Below are positions 45,587 through 58,349 of a stretch of DNA of 64,000 bases, piece by piece. The first letter of the stretch is position 1, and the number at the start of each line of letters is the position of its first letter. Position numbers and translations under genes: made by a program. This stretch comes from Mesostigma viride (taxonomy: Eukaryota > Streptophyta > Mesostigmatophyceae > Mesostigmatales > Mesostigmataceae). The notes under the pieces were generated by a model. It saw only the letters and a program-made list of their open reading frames with translations, ran no database searches and had not been told where the DNA came from. The stretch spans positions 229,845 through 293,844 of the forward strand of contig RPFO01000065.1 of the NCBI GenBank assembly GCA_009746045.1. The letters are read 5' to 3'.

Positions 45587-46320
45587 CTGCATCGATGGGG
45601 TTGATACCCATGATGATGATGGTACCGTGGTGGCCAACAGGGGGGGCGACGTGGAAGCAGAGGCAGAAGGGATCGGTGAGGGCAATGGCAAGGGCATCAG
45701 CCAGTAGGTGAACAAAACATGTTGCTTGAATGACGCGGCGAAACAGAGCATACAAGGTGGAAGCAATGCTTCCTTAATTCCATGTGGGCAGCACCAACTA
45801 GAGGCATTATGTGACGTTAGGGTCCCAGGAGTGCTATTTAAGGCTCAGTCCATGATGCACACCACGAGGAGGAACAAACACAAGTCCCCAAGTGATCCCA
45901 AGTTCAGCATCATGCCCGCGGAAAATGCGACAGACGCTGTCTTAAGGGTGAACAGTGACAGAAGGCCAATGCAACGTCTCCCCCCGGGTCAAGTCCGTGC
46001 CCTGCTTCACCAATAATTCTTAAGCGAGCCCACCCTTGAGGTATCACCCAGTGGCCGAGGGGTGGATGTCAACTGGTCACAACAGCAAGAGTGCCATTGC
46101 CGCATCTCTCATGTGCAGCTACAACCGCAACCTCTGGCCACCCGTGTGGCAATAGGGTAGGATGGAATGAGCTTCTCTCCTATCACAACCCGACAATGTG
46201 GGAGGCCTGGTGATGCAGAACCGAGCCCGCACAGGGATACGTGTAGTCTGTGAAATTGGAATCTGACCACGTAGAAACAACAATGGCTGCCTTGGAAAGT
46301 TCTAGTTGTCGATCGCTCAC

Positions 46321-46399
46321 CATCCACCGCCTCCACGCACACGCCTGTCTTGATCTTTGCCTCCTCCAGTGTCAGGTGGGAGGGGATGTCCACCGCGTT
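46321..46399 (-). CDS. Host-like gene, small internal exon
   Basis: A 79-nt exon between a strongly pyrimidine-rich acceptor (gccctggtcaccccccag) and the donor GATG|GTGAGC (GT at 46320-46319). It encodes NAVDIPSHLTLEEAKIKTG plus VCVEAVD. Phase 0 entry and phase 1 exit match both neighbours. Confidence 0.55.
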
Positions 46400-47009
46400 C
46401 TGGGGGGTGACCAGGGCAGAGAGGCCACAGGGGGATCAGGGGGGGGAGTGGAGCGGTTGACAAAGCAGCAGGCAACCACTGGTTCAGTACAAATCCAAGG
46501 GACATGTCACCGGGGGAATGCGTGCAAACAGCCAACAGCCACTCACCAAGTCACTCCCACACACTCCTACCCTTCCCCTGCCAATCTTGCAAGCAAGAGG
46601 ACAACACGCAGACAGCCCTGGGAGGGTACCATAGCGATGGGAGGACAAGGACTGGAGATGGCATGGGGAGCTCAGCATCGTGACATGCCAAGATCAATGC
46701 CCATCCGCACCTTTTCACCAAGAAAAAAAGATCTGTCATAATCTGCAGCCCCAAGCCCTGCGCAGAAGTCATGCAGCAATGCCCCCACGTGCCTCATTGC
46801 ATATACATCTACCCCAAGGCTCCATCCTATTTTCAAACATAGCTCACAATCCACCCTATCATCGTGCAAGCCACATCTCCACGCTCCAGCACCCACACTC
46901 CACGTGAGAGCTCACCACCCTATTGCTGGTGATTGTTAAAACTTAAGCCCCTCAGATGGCAATTGCCTTGCGAGGGGAGCTTTAACTGGCCACATGATAT
47001 GCGCCCCCA
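46400..47009. other. Part of a long intron of the host-like gene
   Basis: No exon was recognised between the minisatellite and the 79-nt exon. Confidence 0.5.
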
Positions 47010-48157
47010 GTCGCACCCACCTCATCATCGACCTCACCGCCCACCACCCACCTCATCATCGACCTCACCGCCCACCACCCACCTCATCATCGACCTCACC
47101 GCCCACCGCACACCTCATCATGGACCTCACCGCCCACCGCCCACCACCCACCACCCACCACCCACCACCCACCACCCACCACCCACCACCCACCACCCAC
47201 CACCCACCACCCACCACCCACCACCCACCACCCACCACCCACCACCCACCACCCACCACCCACCACCCACCACCCACCACCCACCACCCACCACCCACCA
47301 CCCACCACCCACCACCCACCACCCACCACCCACCACCCACCACCCACCACCCACCACCCACCACCCACCACCCACCACCCACCTCATCATGGGCCTCACC
47401 GCCCACCACCCACCTCATCATGGACCTCACCGTCCACCACCCACATCATCATCCACCTCACCGCCCACCAACCACATCATCATCCACCTCACCGCCCACC
47501 ACCCACCTCATCATGGACCTCACCGCCCACCACCCACATCATCATCGACCTCACCGCCCACCACCCACCTCATCATTGACCTCACCGCCCACCACCCACC
47601 TCATCATCCACCTCACCGCCCACCACCCACCTTATCATTGACCTCACCGCCCACCACCCACCTTATCATGGACCTCACCGCCCACCACCCACCTCATCGC
47701 CGACCTCACCGCCCACCACCCACCTCATCATTGGCGTCACTGCCCACCACCCACCTCATCATCGACCTCACCGCCCACCACCCACCTCATCGTTGACCTC
47801 ACCGCCCACCACCCACCTCATCATCCACCTCACCGCCCACCACCCACCTCATCATGGGCCTCACCGCCCACCACCCACCTCATCATCCACCTCACCGCCC
47901 ACCACCCACCTCATCATGGGCCTCACCGCCCACCACCCACCTCATCATCCACCTCACCGCCCACCACCCACCTCATCATGGGCCTCACCGCCCACCACCC
48001 ACCTCATCATGGACCTCACCGCCCACCACCCACCTCATCATGGACCTCACCGCCCACCACCCACCTCATCATGGGCCTCACCGCCCACCACCCACCTCAT
48101 CATGGACCTCACCGGACACCACCCACCTCATCATCGACCTCACCGCCCACCACCCAC
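47010..48157. repeat. Intronic minisatellite built from the splice-donor sequence
   Basis: Two parts. About 47140-47385 is a (CCCACCA)n 7-bp array, about 35 copies. About 47386-48157 is about 25 copies of a 31-bp unit (catcatggacctcaccgccc + accacccacct), with a few more before 47140. On the - strand each 31-bp unit contains GATGAGGTGGGTGG, the same string as the real exon end and donor (GATGAG|GTGGGTGG at 48158/48157). The array directly abuts the exon. The - strand is a chain of GG/GGG tracts. Confidence 0.95.
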
Positions 48158-48372
48158 CTCATCGCGGAAGCGCACGATGTGAACGTGGGGGAACCGCACG
48201 GACAGCAACCGTTCGGCGAGCTCGCATAGCTCCTCAACCGTGGTGATGCCCACAATGGGTAGCCACAGGCTGATGCGGGGGTCCAGGTCGCGGAAGTAGC
48301 ACTCCACGTAGTCAATCATGCCGGGCGGCTTGCGCGACGCCCCCTTGCTTTTGCTGCTGGGGGGAGGGGCCA
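48158..48372 (-). CDS. Host-like gene, conserved-looking exon
   Basis: The acceptor (ggccccacgccacag, AG at 48374-48373) and donor GAG|GTGGGT (GT at 48157-48156) bound 215 nt. Entry in phase 1 matches the upstream exon and exit is phase 0. It encodes a Ser/Lys-rich linker (SSKSKGASRKPPG), then a compact alpha/beta-looking segment: MIDYVECYFRDLDPRI, SLWLPIVGITTVEELCELAE, RFPHVHIVRFRDE. This looks like a folded domain, but I cannot name it. The exon ends exactly at the start of the minisatellite. Confidence 0.6.
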
Positions 48373-48796
48373 CTGTGGCGTGGGGCCAAGAGCAGCGCAG
48401 GTGCAGCAACAAGGGAGAACATGACTACGAGCGTAAGCGAGGCAACAACACTAGGTATATGGTTATAGAAGGATGGATATAGGGCGGTCGGTGACGTGCC
48501 CGCCCGCATTCTCACCAGGGATGGGGACACACTGCCCACACGACGAGGTCATCCCACCCATGCACCAGACAAGGACTGCCAGGGCGCCTCCCAAGACATC
48601 ACTGAACACACCATATGGCACACACATGTGTGAACATAAGCACAGCTCTTGCCCTGCGTAGGCTTGTTCTTGCCCCAGCGACCCATTCCTACAGAGCTGG
48701 CTTCGAGGACGTCTCTAGCCCTCGTGCATCTCCCAGGGCCAAACAAACCGCCATCCCTGCTTCCTTCAGCGCGCAACCTCTCTACCGCTGTCGGAG

Positions 48797-48893
48797 GTCT
48801 ATTGCACCAGTAACGATCACGCCACGCAGGTCTACTGCACCAGTAACGATCGCGCCACGCAGGTCTATTGCACCAGTAACGATCGCGCCACGC
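48797..48893. repeat. 33-bp tandem repeat, three copies
   Basis: Units start at about 48795, 48828 and 48861 (ggtctaYtgcaccagtaacg + atcRcgccacgca). It lies in the intron between the exons at 49050 and 48372. Confidence 0.9.
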
Positions 48894-49049
48894 TGCACCC
48901 ACGCCTCTGCGACCTAGAAGCTACCCTAGTAGATAGGCAACGCACTGGGTCCCCTGAGGCATTTTGTCCACATCCTGACCCTAGACCATGCATGCATGTC
49001 CAATACCTAAATAGATTTAGGCTTCAGTCGCGCCACCCTGGCCACTCAC

Positions 49050-49245
49050 TCAGCTTCTCCGCCTGTGCCGTCAGGTGGGCCACCACCACCTGGCCATCCT
49101 TGAGGTTTGTGCACGACATGAAGTCGCTCAGGATCTCGCCTGTCTTGGTGGTGAACGCCGCGATCACCGGCGGGTTGCCCTCCTCCATTCCCTTCTTCAT
49201 GCCCAGCACCTTGCAGAAGCGGAGCGAGGCCTCGCGGCGCAAGTC
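49050..49245 (-). CDS. Host-like gene, first recognised exon
   Basis: The acceptor (gcacatcgcag, AG at 49247-49246) and donor (CTGA|GTGAGT, GT at 49049-49048) bound 196 nt, phase 0 in and phase 1 out. It encodes DLRREASLRFCKVLGMKKGM and IAAFTTKTGEILSDFMSC, ending HLTAQAEKL, a basic helix followed by beta-strand-like segments. Earlier exons (above 49245) were not identified. Confidence 0.55.
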
Positions 49246-51034
49246 CTGCGATGTGCAACGAGGCAGACTCGTGGATCATTATATAAGCGACGTGCCTGAT
49301 AAGCTTGTTTGGATGTTTGGTTTAACTGTTAAGGGTTTAGGGTTTGGGGTTTGCAAAAAAGGAGGCGATTCCTAATGAAGTTGTTTGTCGTGGCTGGTGT
49401 ATGCTGGCCCCTGTCTCTGGGGCCCAATGGACAGCACCACAAAGGGACATCACACCGTGTATGCAATAGGAGGACGTGGGTGGGACACTGGATGTGGAGG
49501 GTGGCGATGCCATTGGCCAGGACGGAGTCATTAGAACGTGCTAGTAGACATGAAGGCAATTTACATCTGCAGGCAAAGGCTTATGGCTGCGTGCCTTGGG
49601 CCTTGCCTGTGCGCAGCCAGCTTGCCATGAAACGGCAAGTACAGAGAAGAGGACCAGCCGCTGCAAGGGCTGGCGACCGTACCGGCGAGTAATGCATAAA
49701 TGATGCAGGATAGCGGAACAGTCCCACCATTCTACCAGCAATACAGCAGGTTACCAAGAGTGTAGACCATGACCCCATGGTGGGGGGCAGGCCGGCCAAA
49801 CGGACCCAACACAGTTCCACCCCAAGAAGCAGCATATTCAGAGAATCTGTGGGAAGGACAAAAGGTGTGGCGCAGGCACAACCACGAGGGGATGAAGGGG
49901 GGGAGCACTTTGGACCGCAAAAGCGGTACACCAATCCCTTGACAGGTGATTGATCAGGTGTGATCAGATGGACCTGAGCCAAGCGGCGCAAGTGAATCGT
50001 TGCCAGGGGCCGAAACAAGGGGGGTTGCCGCTGTGGAACGTACATGCAGGGTCCGGCACTTCTCTCCGTCGAACGGCACTTGGAGATCGCATGTGCCTAG
50101 CAGGTCATGCCTGGGGGGCGCCGGAAAACAGCAGGGAAAATTTCTGTTGGATTGCTGCGGGTCTGGTGGAAGCTGCTGCCACATCATGGGTGCCAGACGC
50201 CGGGTGGGGCGAGCTGGGGCGGCGATGGAGCTAGGCTAATGAAAGAGACACAGGATCTGGGGGGAGCAATGACTGAATCGGCTTTTGGCCTGCCTGTTCA
50301 CAAAGACGCGCGCTCCAACGGCTGGGTGTCTAAATGCAACCTGTGTTACGCAAATACAAAACGCGTGGACTGAGCAGCAACCATGAAGCTGAGCGAGATC
50401 CGACCTTAAATACACGGAGGGTCGCGCAGAGGGTGCCGCCAACTCAGCGAGGGCCCCCGACATGCCCATCTTCTTTCCACCGGAATATTACGGGGAACCA
50501 CGAGAGATTACCCCACCTGCTCACCGGCGTGCATGATTGGATTCCGGCACAACCGATAATTAACTATTGGCGAATAAACGGGGCTGGAAATGATACAATC
50601 ACCATGGGTCTACACCAGTAACGTGTCTTAATGCGCAGGAAAATTGAACATGTCGCTCACATAATGATATTCCCATTAAACGACGTCCACCCGTGACCAG
50701 TGCATCTTATCCAGTAAAAACCGTAGAGGGCAGCTACGATTCTGAAGGCCCGTCAAACGCCATCGACATGACATAGTATCCGCTAGTGACATGCATTTTC
50801 CAGAAAGCCCTTCGATTTAAGATGTGATTTTCGTCGGTAATCAACCATCGTGTTTTTTTTTTTAGGCTATCTAATTATCGCTTTGCCAGACGTGCATTTC
50901 CTTTTGATATACGAAGGCAAAATGAAAAAAGTAATTTTACAGATTACAGTAGTAAGTAACTAAATATAAGATAACTAAATATATCCGGCCCTCGGCCACT
51001 AAAGATTCTCTGCTGCCCATGTGCGGCGTGGGAC
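49246..51034. other. No gene recognised
   Basis: Presumed 5' part of the host-like gene or intergenic DNA. A short telomere-like stretch (gggtttagggtttggggttt) lies at about 49334-49353. Frames at 49581-50373 overlap on both strands and show no domains. Confidence 0.45.
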
Positions 51035-51092
<58 letters not shown>

Positions 51093-51104
51093 AAACAACA
51101 ACAG
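51035..51104. repeat. (CAA)n microsatellite
   Basis: About 22 CAA units with one A-rich interruption near 51091. Confidence 0.95.
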
Positions 51105-51200
51105 TAGCAAGTAAAGTTGATTCCGGTGAAATGGGTGTTAGTTTCCATATAACAGTTGAGTTTTTGTAAACATCAGACACTGATTTCTTCAGACGATGCA

Positions 51201-51292
51201 CAAGGCTGGGCGCGGCGCAGCGTGCGCAAGGCTGGCGTGCGCAAGGCTGGGGAGTGCGCGAGGCTGGGAGTGCGCAAGGCTGGGCGCGGCGC
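51201..51292. repeat. Degenerate 18-22-bp tandem repeat
   Basis: About five copies of gtgcgcaaggctggg-like units. No gene is involved. Confidence 0.7.
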
Positions 51293-51494
51293 GACTTGAC
51301 AGCTACCCACTGGTGCGGCGTAAAACTCCAACCGACGTAAAAGTGTGGCTTGCAAAAGGCGCCAAATTTTGAGCAAGCAGGACTTGGGTCAAATTCGCCG
51401 ATGCGACCTCTGGTGATCATGGCCGCAACTAGCCGACTGCAATCCTCGTGAAGAACGTCGCGGCTTGCGATTTCATTTCATAGGCACTATCATC

Positions 51495-51590
51495 ATGGCT
51501 AGGGCCGTGATTCTAGCCGTTATTTATTTAGGACTCATGTTAACGGCATGCAGGGCCTTGTCATATGTGAACATTACAAGCGATGAATGG
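51495..51590 (+). CDS. Exon 1 of seven-exon chain: signal-peptide-like start
   Basis: ATG at 51495 starts MARAVILAVIYLGLMLTACRALS, a textbook N-terminal hydrophobic signal with a plausible cleavage after CRA. The exon ends TGG|GTACGT (GT at 51591), phase 0. A secretory start on a chain that ends in a transposase is unexpected. It may be an independent small gene whose exons I have joined wrongly, or a membrane-anchoring leader. Confidence 0.45.
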
Positions 51591-51741
51591 GTACGTTTTC
51601 CCCTTTTGTTATACTTTGATAATTTACGTTCTAGGTATTGTTCTACGTTCTAGGTGTTGTCTAGATATTGTTTACAACTTGGAAAACGCTGCCATAAATC
51701 TGCTTATCACGCTCTTGGTTAAAAAAAAAAAATCAATTGAG

Positions 51742-51954
51742 CAAGATATCTGCAGCTTCGGTTGGCGCTCCTCATGCGTGCAGGATATTGACAGCGGCGC
51801 CAAGCCGGACACGATTATGACGCTCTGTATGCGCATAACGCCAGCCATGGCTGCCAAGTGCGTGTTGGAAAACAGCCCACACGCTACTCTTCATTGCAAC
51901 GTGGCTACGATTGAAGTTTATGTTGAAGGGGGTACCATCCTGGCGGCGTATCAG
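51742..51954 (+). CDS. Exon 2 of seven-exon chain
   Basis: The only frame open across this region needs an acceptor at 51740-51741 (caattgag), which is weak because an A-run rather than pyrimidines precedes it. The more typical tgcag at 51755 would give the wrong phase. The donor is CAG|GTGAGC at 51955, phase 0. It encodes a Cys-containing segment (CSFGWRSSCVQDIDSGAKPD...CMRITPAMAAKCVLEN...LHCNVATIEVYVEGG), suggestive of a disulfide-rich extracellular domain, in keeping with the signal-like exon 1. Confidence 0.45.
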
Positions 51955-52952
51955 GTGAGCGTTTGTCAGCTAGCCATATGATGTGTAGCCTGGCCTGCCG
52001 AAAAATTCACCGTAGGGCCTGGGTTTGAGGACTAGGATTTCTTTTATTTCATGGACTGTCATACGTACACACTTGTAAAGCATTACAAATGACGCTTGGC
52101 AGGGCACGCTCGGTAAAATAAATTGTCATTCCGACATCATGTTAGCGACAGCCCTGCCCAGCGTAATTTGTAAGGCTTTACAACTTGTACTGTACCCTGC
52201 TGAGGCCCTTGGACAGTTTTGATGAGCGGAAAGCTCAAGGCCATGGTTTAAAACAGAAAAGGGACCTCGAGCGCAATGCAGGCTTCGTGTATGTGCAGGC
52301 TTCGTGTAGTGAATGTATAGAATACTGAACACAAGAGTGGAAGGTAAGGTGCAGTCATGCGTGCGTGCATGAAGGTACAATATCCCTGGGTCCTTGCCCC
52401 TTGGCCCTTAACTCGGTATTTGTTGTCTGGTAGAGTATGCCATGTGATCTTTACCGGGTAAACTCAGCATGGCTTCTTCAATGCCTAGCGGGGCTATACA
52501 ACTGAAAGTGGTAAAATTGTTTATGTGCTTGCTGTACGGGGTCTTTGCCACCTGCATTGTGGTGACTGCGCGTCCTTATTGGTTTGTTTGTTGACTCACA
52601 CCTTGTGTTATTATATTTCCGCCTAAATAAGACGTACAAAAGACGAGAGCAATAGCTCTGACAAGCCATCAAAACTTTTTCTATCATTTTCCCCCCCTGA
52701 AATTCCCGTCCAGCCCATGCAATACGACATTACTCCAATACTCTGCATTATAGGTTTACTGATTTCTTTTACTATTACAACCCACAAATTGCTTAACTTT
52801 CTGGTTCTAAATTTTTCTTCTATTGTTTGTCTCCCCCCTCCCGCCCCTCCCCTCTGCTCCCCCCGGCATCCTCCCTGTAATGAACCATAAAAAAGGTCGT
52901 CGGAACCGGCCAATGGGGTGGAGAGACGTTTGAAGCTTCAGGGGCATCACAG

Positions 52953-53213
52953 GTGCTCGCTCAGTTATGGGAGATTACTCGGGACACTGCCTTGCATTAT
53001 GGCGCATGGGTTGGGCCCAAAGGGGCTCTGGTGCTACATGACAGAAGCCTTAAGGCGATGGTGATGGGCGGCATCCTGGCCCACTCAACAGTGCCATTCA
53101 CGAGCAGTGTGCTTGAGGGCATGGCAAGACACGGCACGACTTATCACAGCGGGAAAGAAGGTTTTAAGGACATGAACGGAGCTGAGTTGTGTCCTCCTGG
53201 CCTTGGCGGTGAG
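52953..53213 (+). CDS. Exon 3 of seven-exon chain
   Basis: Acceptor gcatcacag (AG at 52951-52952), donor GAG|GTGAGT at 53214, phase 0 on both sides, 87 residues (VLAQLWEITRDTALHYGAWV...ELCPPGLGGE). No domain is recognised. The 998-nt intron before it shows no other coding stretch. Confidence 0.5.
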
Positions 53214-53736
53214 GTGAGTGATACAGGGCTGAAATGGGGACGTCGTTTGTAAGAACATTACGCCATCACTGATGTTTCTTTAACCAGGCGGGACGGTTGT
53301 TGGCCTGACAAAAGTGAGTGAATACAGTCTAGGGTTTAGAGCAGTAGTGCATAGGGTAAATTAAAGTCCGTGTTATTTTTCCACCCACTAGACCTGTGTG
53401 GCATCACTACCACATCCAAGTTCTTCATTCATGCGGTCTCCTGAAAAGGTTACCAAATATTTGCACCCTTGCTTGCATGCGAGCTTTGGTTGTTCTTAAT
53501 AACAGGAGTGTGCATGGCAATAGATAAGTATCATTGGGTTGGGTAGACCAGCCGGGCCCCCCAATCCGCCAACACCATACTGGCTTCCACACACATGGTT
53601 GTTTGTTGGTAGTGCATTTGTTATGATTGTTTTTAGCTTGCAAGTTTTAAGGTGAGTATTTTTTGCTAGAGAAAAAGGATTTAAATGATGTTATGTTTCT
53701 TTTCTTTTTTTTTTTTTGCTACTTGTTCTGGTGCAG

Positions 53737-54736
<1,000 letters not shown>

Positions 54737-55010
54737 GTATGCCGTATTTATCCGCTCGTTGTACTAGGGTGTATTGCACTTGTGGCCACAAATTTGCACC
54801 TTTTCATGTGGCACCGTTCCTCTGCGGACTTGCGTTTAACCAGTTGGGCTACAATATAGTTAAGTACATTTGTTTTGGCCCCCCTCCGAGGTTACCTTTT
54901 TTTTTTTTTTTTCCTGGTCCCCCTTTGAGGACAAAGTGTTGCGCTTAATTCATGATCTTGTATGTGTATGGATCTATGTGTCTTCTTCGGTGCACGCGGG
55001 GGCCGGGCAG
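54737..55010 (+). other. Intron 4 of the chain
   Basis: 274 nt, phase 0, GTATGC...GGGCAG, with a T14 run near 54898. Confidence 0.5.
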
Positions 55011-55288
55011 TGCGAGATCGATGACCACCAGCAAGCCACTCCGACTCCAGCTCCAAGTGCGAATCATGGGCATCCATCTTCCTCTTCGCCGCCATCCCCA
55101 CAAGCTCGACCAGTGGTCGTGAAATGCATGGGTCGAACGAACAAACGATGGTGCACCAAGCGGGGTCTAACTCAAGTAGACAACTCGGCGCCATCAAGAC
55201 TTGTGCTGGAAAGCATACAAGGGAAGTACTACTGCCCAGATTGTGCCAAGACACGGCGCCACGGCTTCAAGGCGAAAGGGAAAACCAG
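55011..55288 (+). CDS. Exon 5: Cys zinc-finger-like segment
   Basis: Acceptor ggccgggcag, donor CAG|GTAATG at 55289; phase 0 in, phase 2 out, matching exon 6. After a Pro/Ser-rich linker it encodes VVKCMGRTNKRWCTKRG and ...GKYYCPDCAKTRRHGFKAKG: four Cys in C-x7-C ... C-x2-C order with basic flanks. This is consistent with a small zinc-binding DNA-contact module placed before the transposase. Confidence 0.6.
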
Positions 55289-55436
55289 GTAATGAAAGGC
55301 AGTGATGGCTCGGTTTTTTATGGATTTGACCAAGCAAATTTTTTTCGCATTACTATGAGCCTAACTCCTGAACCTCGTGCTAGTGTAAAGGTGTTACGCG
55401 ACTCGATCATTCTGTCTGCGGCACTGCGAGCTCTCT

Positions 55437-56338
55437 TATGCGGATCAAACCTGCGTCATTTGCCTGCGCCGCGCCATCCCTGCTCAACAGCGGCGGCTTT
55501 GCGAGCTGCCCCGGTCCCAACAGCGGGGTTGGCGTCGTGCCCGCGCCTGGGCTCAGCCCCCCCCAACGGCCGCCTTACTGACTGACCCGTGCGCAAGGTA
55601 ATTGCTTGTTAGAAGAGACAGCCCCCTTGGGCCACGCGGCATGCCAACCTGACATCATTATGTTCATCGTGTGATGATGCGTGGCGTTAGGTATGGAGTA
55701 AGGCACTTGGCTTTCGGACTAAGGCACCCATGTGGACCAAACCTGCGTCGTTTGCGTGCCTTTGCCTGCAGCGCACTGTCCCCGCTCAGCAGCGAGCCTG
55801 GCACATCCGTGCCCGGCGCTGACAATCGCATCCCTGGCAGCCGCACCACCGGCAGCGGCTTTGCGAGCTGCCCCGGTCCCAACAGCGGGGCTGGCGTCGC
55901 GCCCGCGCCTGGGCTCAGCCCCCCCCAACGGCCGCCTTACCGACTGTCCCGTGCGCAAGGTAATTGCTTGTTAGAAGAGACAGCCCCCTTGGGCCACGCG
56001 GCATGCCAACCTGACATCATTATGTTCATCGTGTGATGATGCGTGGCGTTAGGTATGGAGTAAAGCACTTGGCTTTCGGACTAAGGCACCCATGTGGACC
56101 AAACCTGCGTCGTTTGCGTGCCTTTGCCTGCAGCGCACTGTCCCCGCTCAGCAGCGAGCCTGGCACATCCGTGCCCGGCGCTGACAATCGCATCCCTGGC
56201 AGCCGCACCAGCGGCAGCGGCTTTGCGAGCTGCCCCGGTCCCAACAGCGGGGCTGGCGTCGCGCCCGCGCCGGGGCTCAGCCCCCCCCAACGGCCGCCTT
56301 ACTGACTGCCCCGTGCGCAAGGTAATTGCTTGTTAGAA
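55437..56338. repeat. 362-bp tandem repeat, about 2.5 copies, in intron 5
   Basis: Full copies start near 55671 and 56033 with few differences; a partial, more diverged copy precedes them (55437-55670). Each full copy contains tttgcctgcag and, 188 nt later, cgcaag|gtaattg, which look like an acceptor and donor. Confidence 0.93.
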
Positions 56339-56636
56339 GAATGCGCGCATCATGTGTTGATGCGCCTCTCGATTACATGACCCCATGAAATTAGTTTGGT
56401 GTATAAATATACATATAATTTAATGTTGTATGCATCAAATAAGGGGTTAGTTAGCCTCTCACCGTCTCAAGTAACCCAGTGGGTGAACGGTTAATGGGTC
56501 GGCTACGGTTATTGGGTTGTTTTATAGGGTCCCGAGGTTAAGGTTGATAAACGTTGCTCGAACTCATTCCATGTTGTTTGCTGTCTCACTTAGTCTTGTT
56601 CACACACTACACTTGCTATTGTGTCTCATTGCACAG

Positions 56637-58349
56637 GGACGCTCCACGGGACATAGGAGGGGATTGCGATCTTGCCAAGAATATGCCGACGGGGCCTTGG
56701 GAATCCTGGGTCGCCGCTCGTGCCGCAATTCAATCATGGGCTGATCATGGTGAGCATGGAGCCTTCGCGTTATGCGCCCGCTACGTGGCTCAGAGCAGAA
56801 CAGAGCGCCGGGAATTCTGGTGCGATGGTTGCGGTGTAGCTAATCATCAAGGCAAAAAACAGACAACATCCAAGAAGACGAATTGTGAGTGGCGAGTTGT
56901 GATTGCAAAGCGGAAGGATGGGATGTTTTATGTCACAAAATACCCATTGCCCGTGACAAGCCTAAAGCCAGGGCACCTTCCCACTGGCCACAATCATGAG
57001 CTAAGACGTCCCGGGACCATTGCTGCTCTCTTGGACCCCATGCTTCGAAAGCTGCCTGATGAGGTGAAGGCAAGGATATTGTTGTGCAGGAAGAGCGGGG
57101 TCGACCTGCCAACAATCCTGACAATGATCGATAAGGAATTTGGGGAAAACCGCACGTGGATTGATAGCGATGTCAGGAATTTCCTGCGGCGGTCTCCTGA
57201 AGATAACTTGTCGTCTGCGTCGAAGTTGGTCTCCTGGTGCTATGCCCAGCAAGATGCCGATCCTCGTTTCTACTGGAAGCATGCTGTTGATGGCAACAAC
57301 CGGCTCAACCTTCTTTTCTACGCGACGGGGGACATGAGGGAGCGTTATGCCATGGCTTGTGATTCCCAGGCGGTTTCTGTTGACGCGACCCACGGCACGA
57401 ATAATCATGGCATGAAGCTAATCTTCTTCACGGGTGTGTCTCCTTACGGGAAAAATGACATTTATGGAGTTGCCCTAACAGTGTCGGAGCACGAGCAGGC
57501 ATTTGGCTGGATATGGGACCAGTTCGCTGAGTGCATGCATGGGCACTTGCCGAAGGTTGCCATCACCGACGAAGACCAGGCCATGGCATTGGCGATTACA
57601 AAGCGAGGAATCACTCATCATCTTTGTATATTCCACCTCTTCATCATGAATGTGACAAAGAACATGAGGCGTTGCTTCGGTGACGAAGCTGCGTGGGAGA
57701 AGTTTTACCTGGCATTGTGGCGGCTACGCAACCAAACCGATCTTCGCAGCCGTGAGCACTTTGACAGAGATTTTTTGCAGGTCCTTCTTCTCCTTCCCCA
57801 GAAGTATTGGGGCCCCAAATGCCGCACGTTGGCCCATTGGTCCAACCTGCCCTACCTCCAGGCTGGTCATGTCCCTCGTCATCCTCGCATGTTGAATGCG
57901 CACGTTGAAAAGGATGACATGTTGCGCCTCGGACGTTTGACAGCCAGCCTGCTTGCCGCCGTCTTGGGTATGTTTGAAAGCGATGTCGCTGGCCACTTTG
58001 GTTTCAAATGCGGACACGCTCGTGTGATAGAAGCATTGCGGCACCTGCGCCGCGAGTCTGCTAGCTGTACAGAAGATCTGATTACTCGTGTGCGTTTGTG
58101 CTACGGCATCATGCACGAGTCAACTGCCAAGTCAGATTTTCTGGACAGCTTCCCGGATGCTACCATGACATCATGCCCCACGGCGGTCTCACAAGACGAC
58201 AGTCGGTTTGCAGCGACGACGGATGGCTTGGTGCAGGGTTGGGTTTCATTGGCTGACAAGACATGCACGTACGATGATGGCGTCCTACTTGAAGTCAAGA
58301 CCCACCCTACGTTCATGGAGGGGCCGACCTTGCGTGCTGGGGAGGAACG
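56637..58349 (+). CDS. Exon 6: FAR1-like zinc finger and MULE transposase core
   Basis: Acceptor gtctcattgcacag, donor ACG|GTACGT at 58350; phase 2 on both sides. The N-terminal zinc-finger-like part has FWCDGCGVANHQGKK...NCEWRVVIAKR...GHNHEL, the C..C...C..H-x-H spacing of FAR1/WRKY-GCM1 fingers. Then come helices (LPDEVKARILLCRKSGVDLPTIL) and the MULE DDE start: SVDATHGTNNHGMKL (first Asp) and KVAITDEDQAMALAI (second Asp), followed by HHLCIFHLFIMNVTKNMRRCF. MULE enzymes cut and paste DNA in the nucleus; plant FAR1/FHY3 are domesticated relatives acting as transcription factors. No flanking terminal inverted repeats were found, so which applies here is open. Confidence 0.8.

Noticed and set aside
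47065-48246. His/Pro and Gly/Trp/Val repeat proteins
   Set aside because: Translations of the intronic minisatellite.
55671-56336. Paired 70-120-residue frames on both strands
   Set aside because: Products of the 362-bp tandem repeat in an intron; not phase-compatible with the flanking exons.
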